A stretch of 64,000 bases of DNA from Alentia gelatinosa (lineage: Eukaryota; Annelida; Polychaeta; Phyllodocida; Polynoidae): the NCBI GenBank assembly GCA_950022655.1, contig OX465580.1, positions 125,595,016 through 125,659,015 of the forward strand. Direction: 5' to 3'. Positions within the stretch are counted from its first letter, which is position 1, and each line of letters opens with the position of its first letter. Both the position numbers and the translations under genes were made by a program. A model generated the notes under the pieces. That model searched no databases, was not told the origin of the DNA, and worked only from the letters and a program-made list of their open reading frames with translations. Positions 1 to 9,303 of this stretch are shown piece after piece.

Positions 1-1715
1 AACATGATTTCTATGAGAATAAGTCAAAGATTAAAAAAGATATATTATCTGAATAATTGAATAAAAAAACTTCTCGCGTCTGTGAAGACCTGAAAACGAT
101 AAGTCCACACAATAGCATCTGAATAAATTCAGTATATATAATAGAACAAAACCAACAATATTAGGTTCATTATTGTACCTTTTGCAAATCTGTACCTTAT
201 GTACAGCCTAAGTTATGAGAGTCTACGTATACCAAGTCAAAAATAAGTACTTTTTAATCCCCTATTTGGTTGGACGGCCTATGTATAGTCTACTGCCATC
301 CTTCAGGTAGGTCTATGATCATCTGGCCAGGCGTAAAGCAGGTGGGGAGGGGGTGAACCATTGGCTGAACCATGTCTGCCTCACATGTGTACCTGCCAAT
401 GTCAATGTCCATCTTAAGACAGCATTGGGACATCTGCCTGCGATAGCCTTGAGCAAAATCCACAATGCTACCTATCGTCTGGCCCTCCTCCTTAAAAATG
501 TGCAGTTAACCATCTTCGGTATCTCACTATAAGAGCTCAATTTGGAGTGTTGATTTACTGATAATGGAATTATGATACCATCTGGTAAATCTTGTCAGAT
601 GGCAGAATCAGAATCCATATTGACTTAGTTCTGACTATCAAGTTTCATGTTCTTTTCACGACCTTGTCTGACCTACCCAAATTGTGTCATTTCCAATTTC
701 TTGGTTACCTGTAAAGTTGATGGTGTTGATTAAAATTCTCAAGTCAGTTCTCAACTATGTCGACACAATGATTAAAGTCCATTTCAGCTCTATATTAAAG
801 CTGGGGCCATAAATCTTCATGGGATAAGTGAAAATGAGCCACCAACAGGGTTCTTCCCTGAACCCATTGAGCGACTATGAGGCTTCCCAACACTATTGTA
901 CCTTTTTTCCGATTTATTTTATTAATTACTTATTGATTGGTATATGATAACACTAGCAGGCACCTGGTGAATGTATTTGTATACAGGTTGGTTCGGGGGT
1001 TTACATTAAGTATACATATACCTGGTTTCTCAGAGTATTGCTCTGACAAAGTCTGTACATTGGATTCTCTATTTACCACGTCCATCCGATAGTTTGGCCT
1101 TTGAAGGCCAATGATGCTATTTTTCAATGCACACTTAGCTCTTGTCCCTTTACCTACCCTGTCCGAATGTCCATTTGTTCACTTCAATGAGTTCCTATCG
1201 CTCAATGTTATTCATGTCCATATCATTTCTCAAGATATTTAAGTCACACCATGTCTCTGGAGAACAGTTTGGCGGTTCTTGGAATTTACATCATGATCCA
1301 CATTATGCAGAGTTGCAGTATCATGACACTGTCTGTGTGCAGCAGTCAGATTCGGTCATCCGCTAGGAGGCTCGGTGAAATTAGACAACGAAGTACTCTG
1401 GCGCAAAGAACGTTAACTCCGGTCGTGTTAAATCCGTGGTTCTATTGTAAAGGGGTAAATAAATTGGCCTCTATATGTCTGTTATTCTAGCCAATTATTC
1501 CAACCGTTTGGTCGGTAACAGAGTCTCATCCACTGGTGTGTGTATATACATTTTTTGTATGAACAGTTCAGTTTAATGAGGTAGATGAGATGAAATGAAA
1601 CTAGTAGATTGACATTTATGTTCGAGACTTCTCCTGGTTATACCACTCTTAACGCCCATATTGTATTTCCTTGTTCCTTCCATATTGTGATTAAACTTTC
1701 ATACTAAGAAAGAAA
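1..1715. other. Noncoding, nothing recognised
   Basis: AT-rich sequence with only short chance reading frames. I see no domain-like translation, RNA gene or clear repeat boundary here. It could contain old unrecognised repeats. Confidence 0.5.
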
Positions 1716-1726
1716 TTGATGAGTAT

Positions 1727-1992
1727 TTGGTCTGTGTCATCGTTCGCCATCGACTTTGGAGTGCGTAGTAATATGAACGAGGCGATAGCCGAGTGAATAT
1801 TCTGTGAAAACACTCCAAACAGGATGGTGAACAGGGACTCAGACCAAGCAAGAATATGTATCTGATTTTATCTTAGCCTGGAAATATCTATCTGTTCATC
1901 ACCCGTTGAATATGAGTTACCGCACTCGTAAGTCCATTGAGAGCGGGTTCTTAATGTTAAGCCCATGGATGTTTATACCAGGCTTAGATAAA
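1727..1992 (+). repeat. Family 1 twin-palindrome element, copy a
   Basis: The first half (1727-1847) is an imperfect hairpin: TTTGGTCTG pairs with CAGACCAA, and an inner GTTCGCCATC / GGATGGTGAAC pair closes around GAGGCGATAGCCGAG. After the linker TCTGATTTTATC comes a core bounded by TTATCTTAGCCTGG and CCAGGCTTAGATAA, containing ATGTTAAGCCCATGG. A diverged copy lies at 58485-58729. No reading frame; non-autonomous. Confidence 0.7.
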
Positions 1993-2945
1993 GTATAGTA
2001 CACTGCTATCGACATGATAATTGTTGATATGACCTGTTAGAGATTTTGGTATCACGATCATAATGTGACATCATACAATTAGTGCACCATAGTTACATTG
2101 ACGCTTTATAGTGGAACACTTTCACTTTCAAGGTAGTCCTCACAGGGTCGGGCACTTCATTGCCATGTTAAAACGTAGATATCATTTTGCGGAAGCCACC
2201 GCGATTATCTCTACCATAGATACATGTTTATATACCTGCGTTTGGTGAAGTTTCTGTATACGAAAATATTGCCTTTTCAAATCAAACGCTATGTCATACA
2301 TCCTCTTTTATAATGCGGTCATTTCGAAGCTTAAACAATCGAAAAGGTAACAACCTCTCGCCATTATGCGTCACGTTATGAATAAGTTGACATAACACCT
2401 CTTCATGGTCTGAGCGGGATCTTTATATTAATTATGATATATGCCTCCTGGCCGCACCATCTGATTTAATCAGCTTGTGGCGATGATTATTACCACATCA
2501 TAATGTCGGACCAGCCCCGTCACTTCCACGGCAGCGTCTGGTGGTGGCGCGGGGAACTAGAGCGCGATCTCGCGTGATCTCCTAGTCCCTCGGATATGCG
2601 TTCTGGGACGCGCATATATAGACGGTACCAGATGCCAGTGAAACTCTAATCTTTATGATGATACAAGTCGCAGCTACTGCCAGTAAACACTTGTGAGTAG
2701 CATATTGAAGTAGGTGTTAAAACGACGCTTTTTCAATGGCCAATTCCTGACTCTTAAGTCTTAACATGGATACTGAGTTGTATGTCCATGGTCTTAATGA
2801 TTATAAAAGTAATCGCCTCCTCTGACAAGTAGTGGGTATGGCAGCTTGATTCAATTCTGATAGTTAAATGATGAGACTTCATTGGAGGAAAAGTTTTATT
2901 ACATTAAGAAGGTTAAACAAAGAGGTTATATAACCTGGTAAGTGC
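1993..2945. other. Noncoding; short CpG-rich patch
   Basis: No coding sequence recognised. Around 2510-2640 there is a GC- and CpG-rich patch with small inverted repeats (for example TATGCG...CGCATA). It might be the edge of an old element; no promoter elements can be defended. Confidence 0.4.
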
Positions 2946-3402
2946 TTAATGTAGCACCGCGGGGTCGTAGCTGTTTGACCTAGCGCTGGCTGTTGCCCCC
3001 GTGTAGCCCTTCGCTCTGCCACGTTGCTTCCCTTCCGCGTTTCCTTCGTCCACCTTTAACGCTTCTATCACCTTCTCCCATCCGGATGCCGCATTGAGTA
3101 AGGCCGCATTATTGTCTGTTTTATCAGCTATGGAGGGGGTGTTGTTGTCCTCCTCACTGTCCTCTTACTCGCTCCTCCTCCTTTCTGGCGTCTCCGTGAA
3201 GTTAGGATTACCCAGCTTGGCTAAGCCTTGTTGTAACTGCCTGGCTTGTCCACGTGGTATGTCCAGCTCCTTCACATCGCCCGTAGTCAAAATCACTAAT
3301 ACGTCAAAGTCTGTATATTCTTCATTTGATATTACCTCCGTGGTCTTTCTTTTGAGGCCCTCCAATTTGGCCCATGCAGAGAAGTGTCCAGTCTCTCCTG
3401 GC
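2946..3402 (-). pseudogene. Broken ORF, unknown protein (possibly transposon-derived)
   Basis: On the minus strand a frame of about 150 codons runs from just after a TAG near 3402 to a TAA at 2946-2948, with one in-frame TAA at 3163-3165. The translation is hydrophilic: the first part has an acidic and hydrophobic stretch (EEYTDFDVLVILTTGDVKEL) and a Gln/Arg-rich stretch; after the internal stop it continues as an acidic linker and a Lys/Arg/Gly-rich C terminus. There is no ATG at its start. The coherent composition on both sides of the stop suggests a once-coding sequence. It resembles no family I can name; a gag-like or other transposon ORF is a guess. A chance frame remains possible. Confidence 0.3.
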
Positions 3403-3728
3403 TAGGGGTGTGAGATGAGGGGGTTGACTGCAGAGGGTCTTCCGCTGCACCCTCTCCCATCTTTCATTTAAACCTTTATATATACTATATACGCTCCAAG
3501 TTACCGATCATAGACTCATAGAACAATATTAATCTAAGGTAAAGAAAGGGACAGAGAGATTATCTCTTCAAAATCCTCTGACTTGTTTATATTGAACTCA
3601 CACACCTGCAGAACAATGTGGCCAGGGAAGGGTTAAAAGGAAACCTCAAAGCACCAGAGAATCATGAATCATAACGTTGTAGTATAGTGTCTGCCTGCCC
3701 ATAACAAATGATGTATGTATATAGGTGT

Positions 3729-3772
3729 GTATATATATATATATATATCTATATATATATATATATATATAT
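3729..3772. repeat. (TA)n microsatellite
   Basis: An almost pure TA dinucleotide tract with one interruption. The surrounding 3403-4100 is noncoding with nothing else recognised. Confidence 0.9.
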
Positions 3773-4100
3773 CCCCACTAGGAGAAGATGATGTCCGGTT
3801 TGACATTAACTGGAAGCCTTTATCCAGGATCAGTATGGATTTATGAACAGGATTGGATATAATGGTGAATTAAGGAGTTGATCTCGGTTATTGAGAATAT
3901 GATGTGCCATGAATTGTGCATGTAGATGAGGGGATTAGGTAGGGCAGAAGTTGCAGGCTTATAGTCTTAAGGTAATGATGCAAAGGCTGACCAAAACAGC
4001 TCCCCACCCTAGACCCTAAAACGTGACATTTGTGAACAAGCCTAGTCAGGCATACAACCACTATCATTATTTCCTTATTTCAAACAGCCACAATATAGAA

Positions 4101-4239
4101 AGACATGGTTAGTGTGGCCGAATGGAATCTGTTCAGAGATATTTTGGTCAGAAATACTCACCGAAGTCGTAGACTGAGGTGAGTATTTCTGACCAAAATA
4201 TCGAGGAACAGATGGAATTCGGCCACACTCACTATGTCT
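4101..4239. repeat. Foldback element with long hairpin
   Basis: Two arms of about 60 bp form a near-perfect inverted repeat: AGTGTGGCCGAAT pairs with ATTCGGCCACACT, and GATATTTTGGTCAGAAATAC with GTATTTCTGACCAAAATATC. The tip is about 18 nt around CGAAGTCGTAGACTG. It is followed by TTTTTATTACT, similar to the linker beside other hairpins in this window. It is noncoding and probably a non-autonomous element of the same general class. Confidence 0.75.
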
Positions 4240-4449
4240 TTTTATTACTATATACCGATATTCGATTTAAATGCCATTTTACTACTCACTGTCTGATGGT
4301 CTCACCCTACAGTAACTTATGTAAGGCACTATGAATCGACGAACATTCAGCTTGATCGATAGTTCACGGGTGGTCCGCTTAGTGGCGCCTCCGCGATGAC
4401 GTCAGAATGTCGTTATGGAGAGTGATAGCGAGGGGTTGTAGCAGAGATT

Positions 4450-4720
4450 AAAGCGGTGATTCCACCAACACACAAAATATAGCAAGATTAGTCCCGATAT
4501 GGTTGTCTTGCTAGATTGGGCTAGGTTTGAATAATCGTGTGCCTATTTGTCTCAATGTGTCTTGAGTTGTCGCGGTGGTGGAGCACCAAAACAAACACCG
4601 GACACCGCATGGCTACGTTTTGCGATAACAGAGGTACGGCATATCCCGACACTGTAAGATGTAACAAGATACACCAAGACATACCACGGCAAATCCATCC
4701 TGTTGGTGGAATCAGCCCTT
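4450..4720. repeat. MITE with TGATTCCACCAACA ends, copy 1
   Basis: The terminal inverted repeats are about 20 bp, with TGATTCCACCAACA on the left and its complement TGTTGGTGGAATCA on the right. A second, interrupted copy is at 33128-33745. The interior is noncoding. The class is not recognised. Confidence 0.65.
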
Positions 4721-4862
4721 AAAGTAAGCGTTAGCGCCACGAAAGATCTGCTGGGTGAGTGAGCGGTAGTAATGACGTCATATAGTAACTTTTGCTGCGA
4801 ATTCAAGTTAGGCGGGAGGTTGCTCAATTACACCGTTAAACTTGTTTATTCACTATATATAT

Positions 4863-4939
4863 ATATAAGTTAGGTCTATACATTTAGGTAATAGATAAGC
4901 ATACGAGTGAATATAGTTTGGCGAGAATACAACCAGACC
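4863..4939 (-). repeat. Split direct repeat B2 (outer 3' end of the YR element)
   Basis: This 77-bp segment is identical to 5211-5287. It forms the outer 3' end of the YR element and begins with the ATATA core, merging into a flanking (TA)n stretch. Confidence 0.9.
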
Positions 4940-5025
4940 CTATGGCCATTTATTACGTGAATACAGGATGAAGAAACCCCCAGTATTACATAAATACAGA
5001 ACTGGGTAACTTAAACCTAAATTTA

Positions 5026-5215
5026 AAAATTAAAATTAGGTCCTGCTCATACGATTGACTAAGGAAGAGTGAGGAGATCCCCAACCGTCGCATCAAAGGA
5101 ACTATGACGTGTGCGACAATAGGCCACGCCCCCGAGTGGCTATACCATAGATACGTGCTTAGCAAATGGGGGCCTAATTATATATGTATAAGTAAGTGCA
5201 TTATACATTAATATA
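5026..5215 (-). repeat. Split direct repeat A2
   Basis: This 190-bp segment is identical to A1 at 9114-9303. It abuts B1 with a 5-bp shared core (ATATA), reproducing the joined-ends junction expected in the circular intermediate. Confidence 0.92.
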
Positions 5216-5287
5216 AGTTAGGTCTATACATTTAGGTAATAGATAAGCATACGAGTGAATATAGTTTGGCGAGAATACAACCAGACC
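5211..5287 (-). repeat. Split direct repeat B1
   Basis: A 77-bp copy of the outer end B2, located 30 bp after the stop codon of the recombinase ORF and directly joined to A2. Confidence 0.92.
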
Positions 5288-5317
5288 AAAATACCGCCAA
5301 ACTACAATTACGAGTAG

Positions 5318-6262
5318 TTAGGAGTAATTACCTAGAAAAGAGTTTACCAACTCCGATTCTTTATCTGAAACAGAATTATGTAAGTATCTGTAAACCGCTG
5401 ACGATTTCCAATTACCCTTAGCTCGGATTACCTCAATAGGCATACCGATTTTTTGCAGGAAAGTCGCACCCCCATGTCTCAGTGAGTGTGTCGAGACCTT
5501 TCCTGTGATACCAGTCTGGAAAGCTAGGTTCTTTAGTCTGGAATTAAAATAGCTGTAAGTCATAGGTCTATAATTAGACATAGTAATCAAGTAACAATCC
5601 GGATTACTGTAATTGATGGATTTGAACATTTCGTTGATACATAGCAGAGAACCAGGAATCGGGTGAATGTAAATATCATATGGTTGAATCCCGAATTGAT
5701 CTGTTTTGCTTGTACGAATGTGGATAATTACCATTTTATCAGAAATTTTTACATCCCCGAGTTTTAGATTGTGAGGGGATTTTGAAACATGAGATTTCCT
5801 CAATAAACCACGAAAACATAGCATAATAGCTAACCATAAGTTGAAATCGTCATGACGAGAGATATCTAACGTTGAACGAATTTTTAACAAATCAGTAGGT
5901 GTAAGGGGATACCTAGAATTATCCTTAGATAGATAACACCTCTGAATACCTTTAAGTACCATGCGAATTTTAAAATCGGATGAGTAATCCCTGTAACCCT
6001 CGATTTTTTGATACCACCAAACTGCTGATAAATAGTTTTTTATAGACGTTGGTGATAAATACTCTGACAAATATGATATATACCAACAAGCTTGATCCCT
6101 AGTACAAGGGAAAGGTGACAAATGATATTTTTCACAAAATCTTCTGTATAATCGTAACTGATTTTCCCTTGCTTTTTTAGTAGATTCCGAGATTGATTGT
6201 GAAAAGAATTTTTCCGATTTTTCTTGTAATTCCTTGGTCAAGTCTGTAAACCAGAACAACAC
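5318..6262 (-). CDS. Tyrosine recombinase (integrase) of the YR retrotransposon
   Basis: This DNA recombinase would integrate the circular cDNA of the element. The 314-residue frame has an N-terminal SAM-like/core-binding region (about residues 15-100) and a phage-integrase-type catalytic domain. The expected catalytic set is visible: Arg155 in RGLLRKSH, Lys186 in RTSKTDQ, His259 and Arg262 in THSLRHGG, Trp285 in GNWKSS and Tyr293 in YRYLH, so it looks active. It overlaps the end of the RT-RNase H frame by 25 nt in the -1 frame. There is no ATG near the start: the frame opens after a TAA at about 6282-6284, and the given first codon is TTG. The first Met is residue 101, inside the protein. 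Translation by frameshift, splicing or non-AUG initiation is implied; no canonical slippery heptamer was seen in the overlap. Confidence 0.9.
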   Translation of the reverse strand: MLFWFTDLTKELQEKSEKFFSQSISESTKKARENQLRLYRRFCEKYHLSPFPCTRDQACWYISYLSEYLSPTSIKNYLSAVWWYQKIEGYRDYSSDFKIRMVLKGIQRCYLSKDNSRYPLTPTDLLKIRSTLDISRHDDFNLWLAIMLCFRGLLRKSHVSKSPHNLKLGDVKISDKMVIIHIRTSKTDQFGIQPYDIYIHPIPGSLLCINEMFKSINYSNPDCYLITMSNYRPMTYSYFNSRLKNLAFQTGITGKVSTHSLRHGGATFLQKIGMPIEVIRAKGNWKSSAVYRYLHNSVSDKESELVNSFLGNYS

Positions 6263-8061
6263 ATGTTGTAATCGGAGAGAGTTTTAACGCATTTGTCATA
6301 AATGCCAGGGTAAATTAGCCTGGACAATTGGTCTGCTAATATATTATTAGCACCTTTGATATGTGTGGCCCAAATTTCAATATTGAATAGAAAACAGTAC
6401 CAGAAAATTTCTCGTAACCATGCCATACAGGTACGATTTTTACTTTTACCACTATTCAGCATGAATAGTACTTGCATATTATCTGTCCAGATAATCACTT
6501 TTTTGTTACGATAATTATCGCCCCAACGTTTCAAACCTACCAAAACAGGCCATAACTCAAGAACATTTATGTTTAAATCGAAAAAATCGTTATCAGGTGG
6601 TTTTTCCTGATGACCACAACCATTCAATAACGAAATTTCATTCTTCCAGTTACCAAAGAGGTAATCCCGGCCTGCCCAGGCCCCAAAACCCTCAAAAGAG
6701 GAGTCTGTAACGATTGGGATATTGTGACAAGGAGTTTGTATAAGAGATTTACCATTAAAAACTGTACAAAAATGTCTCCACCATAACAGGTCAGCCTCCA
6801 ATGATTCATCGATTTTTTGCGATTTTTTATAATGTAAATCCCTGCATTTATCGAACAATCTTCTGCTGAATGTTTTCCCACCTTTAACGACTTGAGAACA
6901 AAAAGACATATTTCCACCTAGTTTTTCGAGGTCTTTTTTAGTTACCGAGCCTTTTTCTAGTGCATTATCGATTAAATTCGATAATTTATCGATTTTCTCT
7001 TTTGGTAGGCTTAATTCCATTTGGACTGAGTCGATTTTGATACCCAAAAATACCACACACTGACTTGGATTTGTAACTTTGTTTTTGGCGATTGTGAAAC
7101 CCATATCCTCGATTGTTTTTATCACAATCTCTCTATTTTTTAGACATTCTTCAAAAGTTTTTCCTAACACAAGAAAATCGTCTAGGTAATTGACAACATG
7201 CCCCGCCCCTTTTTTTTCCGCGATTTTAACAATGAAATTCGAAATATTCGTAAATATGTTAGGTGCGCATTTCAATCCAAAGGCCAGACGGTTATCTTTA
7301 TAGTATTTGTTGTCCCATTTAAAACCTAAAAATTCAGAGTCCTGTCCTCTGATATGGACCGATCTATAGGCGGACTTTATATCTATAAGACTCATGTAAT
7401 CGTATTTTTCCATTACCTCGACTACATTTTCTACAGAATTGTATGAAAAGTGCTCGAATGTTTCACTCATGTGATTATTAATGGATATACCATCAGGTCT
7501 GGAGCAGTCTGTTATAGGTCTGAATTTTCCTGACTCCTTGAAAATACCGCCTATGGCATGTACACATTTTGGCCTAACCTTAGTTTCCGATAGGCGGCCA
7601 CCTATTACTTCATTTTTAACTACCTCGTTAAATTTATCAAAACCATCACCACTATTTACAGAATCGTAATTATCACATTCATATTCGATTTCGAGATTAT
7701 CATCGATGATTTTGAACCCGTTACACAATCCCGACCATAGGAATTCTTTTTCGTTAGCCTCAACTGTATCTAGGGAGTTTTCACCTACCAAGAAATGTGC
7801 AGAACGGCATGGTTTAAGATCAATCTCAAAGTTATTTACTTTATACACACAATTGCAACTACCGTTAATGCAATTTTCAAAAATCGTGACATCCTTACCT
7901 TCAGGATTTTTAACGATTTTTGGAGTATTATCCCGTTTTTCCGATAGATCAACGTTAACCCAACCTTCGTAGTCCCGATTAGCGGAATCCCCACCGATGA
8001 CGTCATTTGCGTGCGGGGAATCCCGGCAACCAAAAGCGTCCCTAGTAACGGCCACGCCCAC
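6238..8061 (-). CDS. Reverse transcriptase-RNase H of the YR retrotransposon
   Basis: This polymerase copies element RNA into cDNA. The 607-residue frame counted from 8061 shows RT motifs in order: FRPITDCSRP (180-189), LIDIKSAYR with catalytic Asp227, FGLKCAP (261-267), the active site YLDD (292-295) and VVFLGIKID (336-344). RNase H follows, with Asp453 (VTDSS), Glu502 (LELWP), Asp527 (WTDN) and Asp577 (LADQLSR). No methyltransferase domain follows. The N-terminal part contains a Cys-rich segment (about 63-85). The codon at 8061 is GTG, and the first in-frame Met is about residue 198, already past RT motif 1, so independent AUG initiation is unlikely. The frame is in phase with gag and open from the codon right after the gag TGA (8100-8098). 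Expression as a gag-pol readthrough product is therefore suggested. Confidence 0.93.
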   Translation of the reverse strand: MGVAVTRDAFGCRDSPHANDVIGGDSANRDYEGWVNVDLSEKRDNTPKIVKNPEGKDVTIFENCINGSCNCVYKVNNFEIDLKPCRSAHFLVGENSLDTVEANEKEFLWSGLCNGFKIIDDNLEIEYECDNYDSVNSGDGFDKFNEVVKNEVIGGRLSETKVRPKCVHAIGGIFKESGKFRPITDCSRPDGISINNHMSETFEHFSYNSVENVVEVMEKYDYMSLIDIKSAYRSVHIRGQDSEFLGFKWDNKYYKDNRLAFGLKCAPNIFTNISNFIVKIAEKKGAGHVVNYLDDFLVLGKTFEECLKNREIVIKTIEDMGFTIAKNKVTNPSQCVVFLGIKIDSVQMELSLPKEKIDKLSNLIDNALEKGSVTKKDLEKLGGNMSFCSQVVKGGKTFSRRLFDKCRDLHYKKSQKIDESLEADLLWWRHFCTVFNGKSLIQTPCHNIPIVTDSSFEGFGAWAGRDYLFGNWKNEISLLNGCGHQEKPPDNDFFDLNINVLELWPVLVGLKRWGDNYRNKKVIIWTDNMQVLFMLNSGKSKNRTCMAWLREIFWYCFLFNIEIWATHIKGANNILADQLSRLIYPGIYDKCVKTLSDYNMCCSGLQT

Positions 8062-8074
8062 CGTTACCCGGTTT

Positions 8075-8100
8075 GAATTCCCGCTCGGGAATTCGTTTCA
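8075..8100 (-). promoter_or_regulatory. Candidate stop-codon readthrough site between gag and pol
   Basis: The gag TGA is at 8100-8098. Three nucleotides later a perfect 9-bp inverted repeat begins, GAATTCCCG-AG-CGGGAATTC (8094-8075). The reading frame stays open after TGA into pol, with no ATG. A stop codon, short spacer and stable hairpin is the layout of viral and retroelement readthrough signals, although the base after TGA is A rather than the favoured C. The seen facts are the frame continuity and the hairpin; the function is inferred. Confidence 0.5.
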
Positions 8101-9048
8101 TTTAACGAATTTAGATTCTTTGTTTGATGACGATTTACAATCAGAACTACCGTGACCAAATAGATGACAATTTGTACACGAATGCTTATACTTGCAATTA
8201 GCGAATTTACATCCCTCGCTTTTGTTGAAGGCGAAACATGTGCTTGTCTCGCTAGATCCTTTTGACTTATTTTTGGTCATTTTACGATTTACAGCAGCCG
8301 CCTGCGTACCATCATATGATAGATATCTAACGATATTTGCCGGGTTTACCACTGAAAAAACCTCTAAACCTTTGATTTTCGCTTCAACTTTAACGCTTTC
8401 GTCGTAATTAATCAATGCCTCGGCTGTGAACATTCTAGTTTCGCTTTTTTCCGACAAAAGAATTAAATGATCTAGAAATCCGGTTATATCATCATATTTT
8501 TCGTTAATATCTTTTAACATCTTTAAATTTACCAAGTTTAATTTCTCCACACTGGCGATTTTTTCATCTTTTTTCAGGTATTTCTTTGAAGAAAACATAT
8601 TATTTTTACCTTTGTTTCTTTTATGTTTCCTGCTTGCCGACCTTGATCTTGAACTTGATCGCGAAGAATCAGTATCATCTGAAGAACTTGAATCTGTATC
8701 ATGCGATTTTTGATGTCTCGATTTCCTCCTCGATCTTGAACTACTGTCACTTGATTTCTTCTCGTAAAGAATCTTCTCCATTTTTCCGATAGCTCTCATG
8801 AAGGTTTCCTCCAGGTTATCGATTCTAGAAGCCAGGGCTGCTGCATTCTCTCGATTTTCTCTCGATGGCATCCCCGATGAAGCCGGCATCCCTCTTGTCT
8901 GGTCAACACTACTTACTACTGAGTTCGACCTATCCCCTAGCTTATTGGGGGTGAAGAGGGCCTCCCCCTCACAACTCATTTCGGTAGTATTCGATAATCC
9001 TTTCTCAACCTTAGTCGGCGATTTCTGCTTTTTCGCCTTCCTTCCCAT
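8098..9048 (-). CDS. Gag-like nucleocapsid protein of the YR retrotransposon
   Basis: This is the first ORF of the element and the likely structural, RNA-binding protein. I chose the ATG at 9048 because the frame upstream to 9105 has only a TTG. It gives 316 residues. A Lys-rich start is followed by a Ser/Thr-rich region, a predicted coiled coil (about 67-98, LASRIDNLEETF...), and an SR/RS-rich acidic-basic tract (about 100-144) resembling splicing-factor RS domains. A conserved core follows (about 160-255), then two zinc motifs: C271-x8-C280-x4-C285-x3-H289 (CCCH type) and C291-x2-C294-x4-H299-x4-C304 (CCHC knuckle). A related but decayed gag core is present at 14713-15120. It ends in TGA at 8100-8098, in frame with pol. 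Confidence 0.85.
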   Translation of the reverse strand: MGRKAKKQKSPTKVEKGLSNTTEMSCEGEALFTPNKLGDRSNSVVSSVDQTRGMPASSGMPSRENRENAAALASRIDNLEETFMRAIGKMEKILYEKKSSDSSSRSRRKSRHQKSHDTDSSSSDDTDSSRSSSRSRSASRKHKRNKGKNNMFSSKKYLKKDEKIASVEKLNLVNLKMLKDINEKYDDITGFLDHLILLSEKSETRMFTAEALINYDESVKVEAKIKGLEVFSVVNPANIVRYLSYDGTQAAAVNRKMTKNKSKGSSETSTCFAFNKSEGCKFANCKYKHSCTNCHLFGHGSSDCKSSSNKESKFVK

Positions 9049-9113
9049 TATCCGATATATTGAATTTCCCAGGAAATTCGTTAAAACATAAATCGTGAGC
9101 ACCAATTAAAATT

Positions 9114-9303
9114 AAAATTAAAATTAGGTCCTGCTCATACGATTGACTAAGGAAGAGTGAGGAGATCCCCAACCGTCGCATCAAAGGAACTATGACGTGT
9201 GCGACAATAGGCCACGCCCCCGAGTGGCTATACCATAGATACGTGCTTAGCAAATGGGGGCCTAATTATATATGTATAAGTAAGTGCATTATACATTAAT
9301 ATA
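9114..9303 (-). repeat. Split direct repeat A1 (outer 5' end of the YR element)
   Basis: A 190-bp segment identical to A2. On the minus strand it is the 5' end of the element and ends 65 nt before the gag ATG at 9048. The transcript promoter is presumably within or near it, but no TATA box or initiator can be defended. Confidence 0.9.

Larger units (their letters stand above)
4863..9303 (-). mobile_element. Ngaro-like tyrosine-recombinase retrotransposon, apparently intact
   Basis: This is a complete YR retrotransposon of about 4.4 kb read on the minus strand. In transcription order it holds repeat A1 (9303-9114), gag (9048-8098), RT-RNase H (8097-6238), tyrosine recombinase (to 5318), repeat B1 (5287-5211), repeat A2 (5215-5026), an 86-bp spacer and repeat B2 (4939-4863). 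Split direct repeats of the form A1...B1A2...B2 are the hallmark of Ngaro/PAT-type elements; DIRS1 has inverted ends instead. No methyltransferase-like domain follows RNase H, which favours Ngaro. I see no separate hydrolase ORF of the kind some Ngaro elements carry. B1 and A2 share the 5-bp core ATATA at 5211-5215, and the same core sits at both outer ends (4863-4867, 9299-9303), as expected for insertion of a circle by a YR without target duplication. The A copies (190 bp) and B copies (77 bp) are identical by eye, so insertion is recent. Confidence 0.92.

Noticed and set aside
4863..5317. A third (hydrolase) ORF of the Ngaro element after the recombinase
   Set aside because: Only the B1, A2 and B2 repeats and an 86-bp spacer follow the recombinase; no frame long enough exists.
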